From contig JAKQOH010000002.1 of NCBI GenBank assembly GCA_029565415.1, positions 1 through 19,713 of the forward strand: a stretch of DNA of 19,713 bases, read 5' to 3'. The first letter of the stretch is position 1. Each line of letters begins with the position of its first letter. The notes under the pieces were generated by a model. The model was not told where the DNA came from, did no database searches, and saw nothing but the letters and a program-made list of their open reading frames with translations. Shown one piece after another: positions 1-7,679 of this stretch. The translations under genes and the position numbers were made by a program. The DNA comes from Candidatus Rifleibacteriota bacterium (GTDB taxonomy: Bacteria; Riflebacteria; Ozemobacteria; Ozemobacterales; Ozemobacteraceae).

Positions 1-1029
1 GAACACCGCGATGCCGCCGAGCAGAACCGAGTCGCTCAGGTTGTCGATCGTGTTCTGGATGAATTCGGACGTGTCCATGATCATCTCGAGTTTGACATCG
101 GGGGGAAGCTGGGCCTGGATCCCCGGCAGGGCCTCGCGCACCGCTGCGGCGACGCCCACGGTGTTGGCGCCGGATTGTTTCTGGACCATGATGCCGATGC
201 CGGGCTTCCCGTTGATGTAGAAGGCATTGGACTTTTCGAGGAAATCGTCCCTAATCTCTGCGACGTCGCCGAGCCGCACGACGCCGGGTTTCGTCGCGAC
301 GACGACCGACTTCAGATCGTCGACGCGGGTGAACTTGCCGGGGGTGCGTGCGAGATACTCGAACTGCCCTTGTTTGATGGTGCCGCCGGGGTTGTCGACG
401 TTCTGGTTCCGGAGCAGACCGACGATCTGGTTTCCCGACAATCCCGTGGCCTGCACGCGCTCCCGGTCGAGGTTCACGAGAACACCGCGCTTGTCGCCGC
501 CGATCTGAAGGGCGGTTGCGACGCCGGGAATTCGTTTCAGCGCGTCGACGATTTTCCGGTCGGTGATCTTCTCGAGCTTTTCCCAGCTCTCATTCGCCGA
601 AACGGACAACATCACGACGGGAATCATCGAGGTGTTGAACTTGAAGATGAACGGCTTGTCGGCATTGTCGGGAAGGCGTCGCGCGACGAGATCGAGTTTG
701 TCGCGGATGTCGTTCGTCGCCGCGTCGAGATTGATGCCCCAGTTGAACTTCACCGTGACCATGGAAATGCCTTCCATCGACTGCGACGTGATTTCGTCGA
801 CGTTCTCGACGGTCGAGACGCTTTCCTCGATCGGCTCGGTGATGCTCGACTCGATTTCCCGCGGGCCGCAGCCCGTATACGTCGTGATGATGGTGACAGC
901 GGGGATCTCGAAATTGGGCATCAGGTCGACGCCGAGCTGGGTCCAGGAAAATGCCCCGAGGATGATGGTGGCCAGGAACACCATCGTGGTGGTGACCGGC
1001 CATTTCACACCATAGATTGAGAGGTTCAT
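1..1029 (-). CDS. RND efflux pump, N-terminal part (C-terminus outside window)
   Basis: Inner-membrane proton-driven RND transporter of the AcrB/MexB/CzcA superfamily; 343 residues are visible and the frame stays open to the left edge. The protein begins MNLSIYGVKWPVTTTM, a short cytoplasmic start followed by TM1, then the family signature around residues 29-47 (WTQLGVDLMPNFEIPAV). The first porter subdomains follow, including GPREIESSITEPIEESV and NPGGTIKQGQFEYL, and the visible part ends at the onset of TM2 (SVLLGGIAVF). The ATG at 1029 overlaps the adaptor stop by 4 bp (ATGA), so translation is probably coupled. It is the last gene seen of the tetR-tolC-adaptor-pump operon. TM4 proton-relay aspartates lie outside the window, so activity cannot be judged. 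Substrate is unknown; a drug or hydrophobe pump is likelier than a metal pump given the TetR context, but this is inference. Confidence 0.95.
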   Translation of the reverse strand, partial: MNLSIYGVKWPVTTTMVFLATIILGAFSWTQLGVDLMPNFEIPAVTIITTYTGCGPREIESSITEPIEESVSTVENVDEITSQSMEGISMVTVKFNWGINLDAATNDIRDKLDLVARRLPDNADKPFIFKFNTSMIPVVMLSVSANESWEKLEKITDRKIVDALKRIPGVATALQIGGDKRGVLVNLDRERVQATGLSGNQIVGLLRNQNVDNPGGTIKQGQFEYLARTPGKFTRVDDLKSVVVATKPGVVRLGDVAEIRDDFLEKSNAFYINGKPGIGIMVQKQSGANTVGVAAAVREALPGIQAQLPPDVKLEMIMDTSEFIQNTIDNLSDSVLLGGIAVF

Positions 1030-2351
1030 TTATCCCCCTCCATCAGGACCGGCTTGACCCGGATGCCGGTCTTCACCAGCTCCGCGCCCTGGGTGATGAT
1101 CAGGTCGCCTGGCCGCAGCCCCTCGATGATCTGGGCGCGGGTTTCCTGTACGATGCCGACGCGAACCGGCTTGCGCACCGCCATCCCCTCGCTCGTGACG
1201 TGGATGACGGATGCCTGGCCATTATGCGTGAGAAGCGCATCCTTCGGAACGACGACGGCGTTTTTCTCGGTCTGGAGCGACAGGATGATCGTCGCATACA
1301 TGCCGGAGCGCAGGACGATCTCGGGATTCTCGAGCACGACCTCGAACTGGCCCGTGCGTGTCTTCGAGGTGATGGCCGGGTAGACGCTCGTGACCGTTCC
1401 CTTGAACTCGCGGTCGGCGAAGGTGTCGACCCTCACGGACGCTTCGGTTTTCCCGGCCTGGAGCTGCATCAGGTCTTTCTCGACCAGGCTGCCGATCACC
1501 TTCACGCGGTCCATCTGCTCGAGCCGAAAGATCGGCTGGGCCGGATTGGCCATGGCGCCGGCATCGAGAGCACGCATGGTGATGCGGCCGTCGAAGGGGG
1601 CTTTCACGAACGCGTTCTCGCGCTGAACCTCGGCGGCATGCAGGTTCGATTCGGCCTGGGCGAGCTGGGCCTTGCGAACCTTGAGGGTCACCTGGTTCGA
1701 GCGGATGGAGTCTTCCGCCTGGCGGATACTGGTTTCGGCCGAGACGTTCTGGGCATCCGCCGCATCATACTGGGTTCTGACGTCGTCGAGCTGCTGTTCG
1801 GAAACCGCCCCTTCCCGGAACAGCTCTTCATACCGTTTTTTCGTTGCGGCCATATTGTCCGCCTTCGCCTTCGCGGCCGCAGCCTGGGCTTTCGCTGAGA
1901 CCAGGGCCGATTCGGAAGTCTTGACCAGCACCTCCTGGACCTCGACCGAGGCCCTGGCGACCGTCACGGCGGCCTGGGCCTGTTCGAGCTGAGCGTCGAG
2001 GATCCGGTGGTCGATCTCGGCGAGAACGTCACCCGCCTTCACCACCGAGCTTTCCCGGACGTTGACCTTGATGATTTCCCCGCCGATCTTCGGATGGATG
2101 TCGGCGCCCTGGTAGGAGAGGATCTCGCCCGAGGTGCGCAGTTGCTGGCTGATGTCGGAGGAGACCACCTTCTCGACAATGACGGGCTGGAGCTTCGAAT
2201 CATCGGTCTGTGCCGAAGCGGGCGTGATGCCGGACACACCCGGAAACAGGCAGTCGGGGAGAGGCAGGACGAACGCAGAAGCCAGCAGGGCCGTCACCAG
2301 ACGCGACTTCGAGCGTTCGCTCAGAGAGGCTTTCGAATTTGTATATGACAT
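1026..2351 (-). CDS. RND efflux periplasmic adaptor (HlyD/MFP family), 441 aa
   Basis: Membrane-fusion protein that bridges the RND pump and TolC channel of the same operon. A charged N-terminal tail precedes a hydrophobic stretch (about 19-45) and a possible signal peptidase site after PASA (about 48). The barrel-sandwich half-motif GADIHPKIGGEIIKVNV is near residue 80, followed by a long Ala/Gln-rich coiled-coil hairpin (about 115-235). The returning lipoyl half (FVKAPFDGRITMRALDAGA), a beta-barrel, and a membrane-proximal C-terminal domain (VVVPKDALLTHNGQASV onward) complete it. A good Shine-Dalgarno (AAGGAG) precedes the ATG, and the gap to the upstream tolC stop is 18 bp. The stop overlaps the pump start by 4 bp. 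The domain order is that of a full-length MFP, unlike the shorter adaptor of the right-hand operon. Family assignment is secure; substrate is not. Confidence 0.95.
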   Translation of the reverse strand: MSYTNSKASLSERSKSRLVTALLASAFVLPLPDCLFPGVSGITPASAQTDDSKLQPVIVEKVVSSDISQQLRTSGEILSYQGADIHPKIGGEIIKVNVRESSVVKAGDVLAEIDHRILDAQLEQAQAAVTVARASVEVQEVLVKTSESALVSAKAQAAAAKAKADNMAATKKRYEELFREGAVSEQQLDDVRTQYDAADAQNVSAETSIRQAEDSIRSNQVTLKVRKAQLAQAESNLHAAEVQRENAFVKAPFDGRITMRALDAGAMANPAQPIFRLEQMDRVKVIGSLVEKDLMQLQAGKTEASVRVDTFADREFKGTVTSVYPAITSKTRTGQFEVVLENPEIVLRSGMYATIILSLQTEKNAVVVPKDALLTHNGQASVIHVTSEGMAVRKPVRVGIVQETRAQIIEGLRPGDLIITQGAELVKTGIRVKPVLMEGDK

Positions 2352-2369
2352 TTTATATATCTCTCCTTC

Positions 2370-3896
2370 TTATTTACTGGTCGCCCGGGCCAGCAGTTCT
2401 CGTCCGAGTTTGCCCGTCGCGAGCCGGTAGGCGGCGTATGCCTGGTGGTAACTGAAGATTGCCTGGAGATACTGGAGGCGGGTGGCGAGGTAGGCGTTCT
2501 CGGCGTCGAACAGCTCGACCTGCGTGAACAGGCCGTTGCGGTACCGCACGCCGGCGAGCCGAAGCGCCTCTTCCGCCTGTTTCAGCGCTTCCCGCTGCGC
2601 GGTCACCACTTCCTTCGCCGTCTCGATGTTGAGAAACGCCTGTTTGATCTCGATGTTCGCCTTCACGACGGCTTCCTGGAGGGCGTTCTCGGCGATGGCC
2701 AGCTTCGCATGGGCCTCCTTGATCTTGCCCTTCCTCGAGCCGCCGTCACTCAGGGTGAAGTTCGCGACGACGCCGGCCTTCCAGTAGCCCTTGCGTTCGT
2801 AGCTCCCCATCGAGGATTTCGAGGAGGGATCCTGGACGCCACTCTGGCCGAACATGCTCACGATGGGCTGGTTCTCACTCCGAGCCGAAGCGATTCCCTG
2901 TCTGGCGATCTGAACTCCCAGCCGTTTCATGCGCACGTCTTCGCGCAGCTCGAGCGCTTCGGAAGCATCCTTGTCCGGGTCGATCTCCAGATCGACCATG
3001 AGAAGCCGGTCCTTCGTGGTGAGAACGGTGTTTTCGGGAAGATCGAGCACGTTCAGCAGGTCGAGGAACGCCAGCTCCCTGGCATTGGTCTTCTTTCGAA
3101 GATCACTCGTTGCCTGCGCCAGGCGGACATCCGCTCTCAGCACCTCGAACTGGGACACCTGCTTCTGGCGGAATCTGGCATTCACCAACGCGTGGTGCGC
3201 CTCGGCAAGCTCGAGGTCCTTCTGGCCCACGCGCTCCGCCTCGCCCGCGAACAACCAGGACAACCACAAGATGGTGGTCTCGAGCAGAACGCTCTGCCGG
3301 GTCAGCATGAGACCGGCTCCGGCAACCGATCGGCCAAGGCGTGCCGATCTGAGGGCCGATCGGTCCTTCCCGCTGAGATACAGCGGCTGGGTCACTTCGA
3401 CATAGGCAGCCTGCGAATCCTTTTTCCCGAGGTCGATCGATTTCCCGCCCGAAATGGTCTTGGCCACGTCATCGACCCGCGACTGCTGGAAATTTCCGGT
3501 GAGCCTGGCTCCGGAGATCGCCCTGGCCTGCAGGACCTGAGCCTCGGCACTCTCGACCTGCTGGGCCGAGCCGATGATCGTTCGATTGCGATGAAGCGCC
3601 AGGAGGAGAACCTGGCCGAGATGAGTATCCTCGATCTTCACGGGGCCGGACGAGGTGTCGATCACGGGAACGTCCTTCAGACGTTCATAGAACTCGTTTA
3701 CCGTCTGATCAGGAACCACATCCTGGACATCGCCGGAATCGATGGTTACCGGCTCGGCAGCCTGCGCCGGGGCATCCGCCAGCCCGGGCGCTTCACGGGC
3801 GATCTCGCGGACATCGCCGGCCTGAGCGGTGATGCAGGTCAGCAGGAAAAGGCCGCACAGGAGTGTTGGAAAAACCGGGGTTCGTATTGCGGACAT
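2370..3896 (-). CDS. TolC-family outer-membrane efflux channel, 508 aa
   Basis: Outer-membrane factor forming the exit duct of the left RND system. The frame opens further upstream, but I chose ATG 3896: it has a GGAGG 8 bp upstream and gives a clean signal peptide (MSAIRTPVFPTLLCGLFLLT, cleavage probably after AQA). The upstream alternative at 3965 would run into tetR. Two OEP repeats are visible: the first begins near LGQVLLLALHRNRTI, the second near ASEALELREDVRMKRLG. Each is followed by long Ala/Glu/Gln-rich amphipathic helices typical of the periplasmic tunnel. The C-terminal half has the usual FLNIETAKEVVTAQREALKQ helix and a GVRYRNGLFTQVELFDAEN turn. Length fits the family (about 430-520 aa). 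It sits 14 bp after tetR and 18 bp before the adaptor gene, so co-transcription is expected. Confidence 0.95.
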   Translation of the reverse strand: MSAIRTPVFPTLLCGLFLLTCITAQAGDVREIAREAPGLADAPAQAAEPVTIDSGDVQDVVPDQTVNEFYERLKDVPVIDTSSGPVKIEDTHLGQVLLLALHRNRTIIGSAQQVESAEAQVLQARAISGARLTGNFQQSRVDDVAKTISGGKSIDLGKKDSQAAYVEVTQPLYLSGKDRSALRSARLGRSVAGAGLMLTRQSVLLETTILWLSWLFAGEAERVGQKDLELAEAHHALVNARFRQKQVSQFEVLRADVRLAQATSDLRKKTNARELAFLDLLNVLDLPENTVLTTKDRLLMVDLEIDPDKDASEALELREDVRMKRLGVQIARQGIASARSENQPIVSMFGQSGVQDPSSKSSMGSYERKGYWKAGVVANFTLSDGGSRKGKIKEAHAKLAIAENALQEAVVKANIEIKQAFLNIETAKEVVTAQREALKQAEEALRLAGVRYRNGLFTQVELFDAENAYLATRLQYLQAIFSYHQAYAAYRLATGKLGRELLARATSK

Positions 3897-3904
3897 GTGT
3901 TCTG

Positions 3905-3909
3905 CCTCC
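3905..3909 (-). promoter_or_regulatory. Shine-Dalgarno that fixes the tolC start at 3896
   Basis: GGAGG on the minus strand, 8 bp before ATG 3896 and inside the 14-bp gap after the tetR stop. It supports the shorter reading frame with an N-terminal signal peptide over the start at 3965. Confidence 0.8.
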
Positions 3910-3910
3910 G

Positions 3911-4510
3911 TCACTTTTTCGGCCGCTTGCCTGACGAGAACAGACTCAGCAGAACATCGCTGCATCTGTCGGCCGTCAGGGTGGGCACGTCGAACAACTG
4001 AAACTTCATGTTCAGGTCGAATACCTGGTGGAAGATGATGGCCATCTGCATCGGGGAAAGGTTGTCCGAGAACTCCCCGCTTTCGATGCCTTCCTTGAAA
4101 AACACCGCAAAAAACTCCAGCCGTTCCCGCATCTTCTTCATCATGCGCCTGGCCAGGGCAGAATCATGACCCGTCGCGCGTTTGCGCAGGATGAACTGCT
4201 GGATCATGGGGCCGTTGCGGGTGAACATATCGATCTGGAGCTGGACGAGCTTTCGCAGGCGGTCACGAATGCCGTCCGGGCCGCCGATGATCTCCCGTGC
4301 GCGGGTCATCGCTTTCTCGGAGCCGTCGAACATGCACTGGATGAACAGATCGTCCTTGCTCTTGAAATAGAGATACAGGGTTCCCTTGGCGATATCCGCC
4401 TGCTTCGCGACTTCGTCGAGCGTGGTCTCGTGATACCCGATATCGTTGAACAGCCTGAGGGCAACCTCGAGAATTTTCGTTTTCTTTTCCTTCGCCTGGG
4501 AACCGGCCAC
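3911..4510 (-). CDS. TetR/AcrR-family transcriptional regulator, 199 aa
   Basis: Probable local repressor of the left efflux operon. The N-terminal TetR DNA-binding domain is clear: KKTKILEVALRLFNDIGYHE followed by the helix-turn-helix TTLDEVAKQADIAKGTLYLY (about residues 29-48), then FKSKDDLF. The remaining roughly 140 residues form the helical ligand-binding/dimerisation domain, which is variable and tells nothing about ligand. I prefer GTG 4510 as start because AAAGGAG lies 5 bp upstream. The in-frame ATG at 4534 (8 residues longer) has no convincing ribosome site. The gene is first in the operon, 14 bp before tolC, and a strong palindrome overlaps its promoter, so autoregulation is likely. 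The family's general role as ligand-released repressors is established; its inducer is unknown. Confidence 0.93.
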   Translation of the reverse strand: MAGSQAKEKKTKILEVALRLFNDIGYHETTLDEVAKQADIAKGTLYLYFKSKDDLFIQCMFDGSEKAMTRAREIIGGPDGIRDRLRKLVQLQIDMFTRNGPMIQQFILRKRATGHDSALARRMMKKMRERLEFFAVFFKEGIESGEFSDNLSPMQMAIIFHQVFDLNMKFQLFDVPTLTADRCSDVLLSLFSSGKRPKK

Positions 4511-4515
4511 GGTGT

Positions 4516-4522
4516 CTCCTTT
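4516..4522 (-). promoter_or_regulatory. Shine-Dalgarno supporting GTG start of tetR
   Basis: AAAGGAG on the minus strand with a 5-bp spacer to GTG 4510. The upstream ATG at 4534 lacks any comparable site, so this decides the start. Confidence 0.7.
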
Positions 4523-4576
4523 GGAATCCGGCATCGCAGAGGAATCCGAACGCTCTTCGCGATACCGAACAAAATA

Positions 4577-4594
4577 TGACTGAACTGTCAGTCA
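4577..4594. promoter_or_regulatory. Candidate TetR operator (18-bp palindrome)
   Basis: TGACTGAACTGTCAGTCA consists of two perfect 7-bp arms, TGACTGA and TCAGTCA, around a 4-bp spacer. It lies about 67 bp upstream of the tetR GTG and directly abuts the -10 element of the predicted minus-strand promoter, where a bound repressor would block RNA polymerase. Size and symmetry match TetR-family operators. That this TetR binds it is inference. Confidence 0.75.
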
Positions 4595-4622
4595 CAATAC
4601 AGCAATGCTCAAAATTATGCAA
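4594..4622 (-). promoter_or_regulatory. Predicted sigma70-type promoter of the tetR-tolC-adaptor-pump operon
   Basis: On the minus strand, a -35-like TTGCAT (4617-4622) and a -10-like TATTGT (4594-4599) are separated by exactly 17 bp, each matching 4 of 6 consensus bases. The last base of the -10 is shared with the 18-bp palindrome, which covers the expected start of transcription. Confidence 0.55.
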
Positions 4623-4717
4623 TACCCGGCAGCCGACGCGCCAAAATTCCCGCGACAACCTCGACAAACACAGGAAATTATTATTTCATACGTAAACTTT
4701 TTAGAGGCGAACTATTT

Positions 4718-5188
4718 ATGTCGAAAGAATCTGTCGAGTTGTTCCATTCCCTGATCCATACGACCAAGACCGTCGTGCGGAGCGTGTTCGCAGGCAGCGG
4801 CCTCGGCTCCCATACCGGCCTGACCGGGCCCCAGTTCGGGCTGCTGGCCACGCTCCATCGTAAAGGGCCGCTTTCCCCTTCGGAAATGTGCGAGATCATG
4901 ATGGTGACCCCGGCCAACATCACGGGCATGATCTCCCGCCTCAAGAAGCTCGGACTCGTCGAGCGGCGGCGCCTGAGCAGCGACAGGCGCTGCCTGAAAA
5001 TCGATCTTTCCCCCCAGGGCCGGGAGAAGATCGCAAGCCTCATTCCCATCTGGCAGAAATCCGCAGACCTGTGTTTCTCGCGGTTTCCGGCCAGCAAGAG
5101 GCGCACGCTCATCGACCTGCTCGATACGTTCCGGGAATCCGTCATCGCGTCATCGACCGCAACCGCCACCCCAGGAGGAAACGAGTGA
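4718..5188 (+). CDS. MarR-family transcriptional regulator, 156 aa
   Basis: Winged-helix dimeric regulator and first gene of the right efflux operon. The N-terminal helix (SKESVELFHSLIHTTKTVVR) is followed by LTGPQFGLLATLHRKGPLS and the recognition region (SEMCEIMMVTPANITGMISR, about 56-74). The wing follows with the hallmark SSDRRCLKIDLSPQGREKI (about 87-105), including the conserved D-R-R. Cys58, Cys92 and Cys119 are present; some MarR proteins sense oxidants through cysteines, but nothing here proves that. An AGAGG about 12 bp upstream is a modest ribosome site. Just upstream the DNA is AT-rich (a TATTAT near 4680 could be a -10) and contains TACGTA at 4689-4694, too short to call an operator. 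The stop overlaps the next gene's GTG by 4 bp, so co-expression with the channel gene is almost certain. Confidence 0.93.
   Translation: MSKESVELFHSLIHTTKTVVRSVFAGSGLGSHTGLTGPQFGLLATLHRKGPLSPSEMCEIMMVTPANITGMISRLKKLGLVERRRLSSDRRCLKIDLSPQGREKIASLIPIWQKSADLCFSRFPASKRRTLIDLLDTFRESVIASSTATATPGGNE
5173..5178 (+). promoter_or_regulatory. Shine-Dalgarno for the GTG start of the second TolC channel
   Basis: AGGAGG with a 6-bp spacer to GTG 5185, inside the end of the MarR gene. It shows that the channel begins at the GTGA overlap rather than at the far-upstream ATG (4888) available in the same frame. Confidence 0.85.
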
Positions 5189-6573
5189 CACACTCCCCCC
5201 GCAAACACCCCATCCATGCGTTTTTCCTGCTTTTCCTCGCCACCGCCACGATCGCGCAGGCCGAGGATACCCCTCCGGCCGCATCGATGACCGTTCGGGA
5301 GGAATCCGCCCTGCCGGGGCATGGCGTGTTCGTCGCCATACCGACCGAGCTCACGCTCGATGACTGCCTGAAGCTCGCCTCCGAGAACAATCGCACCGTG
5401 CTCGCCAGCCGCGCGCGCACGTCTGCGGGGCGTGCGAAGGCGAACCAGGTGTTCCGCGCCCAGTTGCCGAACGCCAGCGTCTCGGCCCAGGACACGAAAT
5501 ACCGGGAGCCCAACTCCCCAGCGCTCGGCGATCGCCAGGATGCACAGCGGTTTTCCCTGAACGAGACGCTCCAGCCGTTCGGCCGGTATCGTTCCCAGAG
5601 CAGGGCGGCTCATGCATCGGTCGAGGCGGCCGTCGCCGATGAGCGCCGGACACTGGTCGACGTTTCCTTCCTGGTCTCGAAAGCCTTCTACGACATGGTT
5701 CTCGCCGACGACCTGATCCGGGTGGCTTCCGACTCCGTCGACCAGCGGCTGAAACATCGCGACCACACGCAGCGGCTCGTCGAAGCCGGAACGGCGCCCC
5801 GTTTCGACCTGCTCCAGGCCGAAGTCCAGCTCTCGGCGGCCCGTCCGGCCCTGATCAAGGCCGTTCACAGCCGGTCGACGGCCCTTGCCGATCTTCTCCA
5901 TCTGCTCGGCCTCGATCCGTCAGCACAGCCCGCCATCGTGGGCTCGTTCCCGGTCGAGTTCCCGCCCCTTCCGATGAACGAAGATCGGGCGATCCAGCTC
6001 GCCTGCGAGCAACGGCCCGATCTCGCGGCAGCCATGGCCTCGGAGGAAGCCGCCCGGCATCAGGTCAACGTCGCCCGCCAGGCGCTCCAGCCCAGCGTTC
6101 AACTGAACGGCACCTACGAACGCACCCGCGGATCGCGGTCGCCGATCGCCCAGTACAAGGACAACTGGCTGACGACCGTCGGCATGGTCTTCCCGGTGTT
6201 CGACTCGGGCCTGTCGCGGGCCCAGCGGGACGAGGCGAAAGCCGCCCACGAACAGGCCCGGCTCACCACCGAAACCATCCTTTCCACCCTCCGCGTCGAC
6301 ATCCGCAAGGCGATCGCCGGCGTGAAGGAGGCGGAAGAAGTCTTCGCCTCCCAGGAAAAGAACGTGGAACAGGCCCAGGAAGCGCTCGGCATCGCCCAGG
6401 TCGCCTACGAGACGGGCTCAAAGACGGCTCTCGACGTCCTCGACTCGGAAGTCGCCCTCACCCAGGCCCGTACCCTGCGCGCCCAGGCTCTCCACCAGCG
6501 AACCGTCGCCATGGCCCAACTGACCCGCGCCATCGGCCTTCTTCCGGAACCACTCCGGACCGCCGGCCGCTGA
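5185..6573 (+). CDS. TolC-family outer-membrane efflux channel, 462 aa
   Basis: Exit duct of the right RND system. The start is GTG 5185, which overlaps the marR stop (GTGA) and has a textbook AGGAGG. The upstream part of the frame is only an out-of-frame read of marR. A signal peptide follows (KHPIHAFFLLFLATATIAQA, cleavage after AQA about residue 24). OEP repeat 1 begins at ELTLDDCLKLASENNRTVLA and repeat 2 at NEDRAIQLACEQRPDLAAAM. Both are followed by long amphipathic helices, ending with GIAQVAYETGSKTALDVLDS and a Q-T-V-A-M-A-Q-L region, the usual TolC layout. It is shorter than the left-hand channel and the two are only distantly similar by eye. It is followed after 38 AT-rich bases by the adaptor gene. 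Confidence 0.95.
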   Translation: MTHSPRKHPIHAFFLLFLATATIAQAEDTPPAASMTVREESALPGHGVFVAIPTELTLDDCLKLASENNRTVLASRARTSAGRAKANQVFRAQLPNASVSAQDTKYREPNSPALGDRQDAQRFSLNETLQPFGRYRSQSRAAHASVEAAVADERRTLVDVSFLVSKAFYDMVLADDLIRVASDSVDQRLKHRDHTQRLVEAGTAPRFDLLQAEVQLSAARPALIKAVHSRSTALADLLHLLGLDPSAQPAIVGSFPVEFPPLPMNEDRAIQLACEQRPDLAAAMASEEAARHQVNVARQALQPSVQLNGTYERTRGSRSPIAQYKDNWLTTVGMVFPVFDSGLSRAQRDEAKAAHEQARLTTETILSTLRVDIRKAIAGVKEAEEVFASQEKNVEQAQEALGIAQVAYETGSKTALDVLDSEVALTQARTLRAQALHQRTVAMAQLTRAIGLLPEPLRTAGR

Positions 6574-6611
6574 CCCCACCACACGGCAAAATCTATATTT
6601 TCAGGAATATT

Positions 6612-7679
6612 ATGAACCGTCACATCCCGAACATCATCATCCTCCCGATCCTTGCTGCCATGATCCTGAATCCCCTCGCCTCCCCGGCCCTGCCTCCCGT
6701 GCCCGCCCAGACGACGGCGGCATCGGTCACGGCTCCCGTCGTATCCGCTCCGGTCCCACGCCAGGAGCCCGGTTCCCTGGTGGCCATGGGAGAGCTGATC
6801 GGAGAAGTCGGGCCGATGCGCAAGGTCGCCCTCGCCTTCAAGGTGAGCGGGCGGATCGAGCGCGTTCCCCTGTTCGCTGGAGATGCAGCGACGGCGGCCG
6901 CGCCGATCGCCATGCTCGAACCCCGCGATTTCGAACTGTCCGTGGAACAGGCCGCCGCGGCTCTCGAGGCCGGCCGGGCCCGCCTCCGCCAGCTCGAGAC
7001 CGGCGCCCGCCCCGAAGAAAAGCGCACGGCTGACGAGAACCTGAAGCAGTCCCAGGCCAACTGGGAGAACGCGAAAGCCGACCTGGCGCGAAACGCCGAT
7101 CTGTTCAAGGCCGGGGCCCTTTCGAAGCAGGCTCTCGACGCCGCCGAAGCGAAAGCCAAGGTGACCGAAGCCCAGTATCTCGCGCTGCGCGCCCAGAAAG
7201 CGCTCGTCGACCAGGGGCCCCGCCTCGAGGAGAAAGACGTCGCCCGCGCCACGATCCGGCAGCAGGAGGCCTCGCTCCAGCTCGCGAAGCAACAACTCGA
7301 GTATGCAACGCTCCGCGCGCCGTTCGCCGGCGTCGTCGCCCAGCGGCACCTCGATGAGGGCGCCTACGTCACCCCGGCTGCGCCGGTCTTCACCTTCATG
7401 CAGGTCGATCCCGTCAAGCTCAATGTCGAGTGCCCCGAACGCTTCGTTCCGGCGCTGTCAGCGGGTCTGAAGGCCATCGTGACCGTCGATGCGCTTCCCG
7501 GGCGCCAGTTCACCGGCATCCTCGAGCGAACCCCCGCTGCGATCGATTCGAAGACGCGTTCCGCGAACGCCGAGATCATCGTTTCCAATCCCGAAAGCAT
7601 CCTCAAGCCGGGCATGTTCGCCCGCGTGAAATTCCTGGATCCGGCTGTAGCCCGGCCCGAGCAGGGAGGCCGGAAGTGA
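6612..7679 (+). CDS. RND efflux periplasmic adaptor (HlyD/MFP family), 355 aa, short form
   Basis: Periplasmic adaptor of the right RND system. An N-terminal hydrophobic segment (NIIILPILAAMILNPLASPA, residues 7-26) is a signal peptide or anchor. The barrel-sandwich half-motif LAFKVSGRIERVPLFAGD is near residue 77, then a coiled-coil hairpin (about 110-225, rich in Ala/Lys/Glu, with LFKAGALSKQALDAAEAKAK). The return half YATLRAPFAGVVAQRHLDEG and the beta-barrel ending in PESILKPGMFARVKF complete it. The protein stops about a dozen residues after the barrel, so the membrane-proximal domain found in full-length MFPs, including the adaptor at 1026-2351, is missing. An AGGA 6 bp before the ATG is the ribosome site. 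Its stop overlaps the pump's GTG by 4 bp. Confidence 0.93.
   Translation: MNRHIPNIIILPILAAMILNPLASPALPPVPAQTTAASVTAPVVSAPVPRQEPGSLVAMGELIGEVGPMRKVALAFKVSGRIERVPLFAGDAATAAAPIAMLEPRDFELSVEQAAAALEAGRARLRQLETGARPEEKRTADENLKQSQANWENAKADLARNADLFKAGALSKQALDAAEAKAKVTEAQYLALRAQKALVDQGPRLEEKDVARATIRQQEASLQLAKQQLEYATLRAPFAGVVAQRHLDEGAYVTPAAPVFTFMQVDPVKLNVECPERFVPALSAGLKAIVTVDALPGRQFTGILERTPAAIDSKTRSANAEIIVSNPESILKPGMFARVKFLDPAVARPEQGGRK
7664..7669 (+). promoter_or_regulatory. Shine-Dalgarno for the GTG start of the second RND pump
   Basis: GGGAGG with a 6-bp spacer to GTG 7676, within the last codons of the adaptor gene. It fixes the pump start at the GTGA overlap; the frame itself is open back to 7430. 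Confidence 0.85.

Noticed and set aside
2445..4001. 518-codon plus-strand frame opposite the left tolC gene
   Set aside because: Antisense shadow of a clear TolC homologue; no ribosome site or domain.
4689..4694. TACGTA as a MarR operator
   Set aside because: Only 6 bp of symmetry with no extended arms; too short to support an operator call.
4888..5184. N-terminal extension of the second TolC channel
   Set aside because: It reads marR out of frame; GTG 5185 has AGGAGG and gives a signal peptide.
4681..5901. 406-codon minus-strand frame opposite marR and the second tolC
   Set aside because: Overlaps two solid genes and has no domain or start signal.
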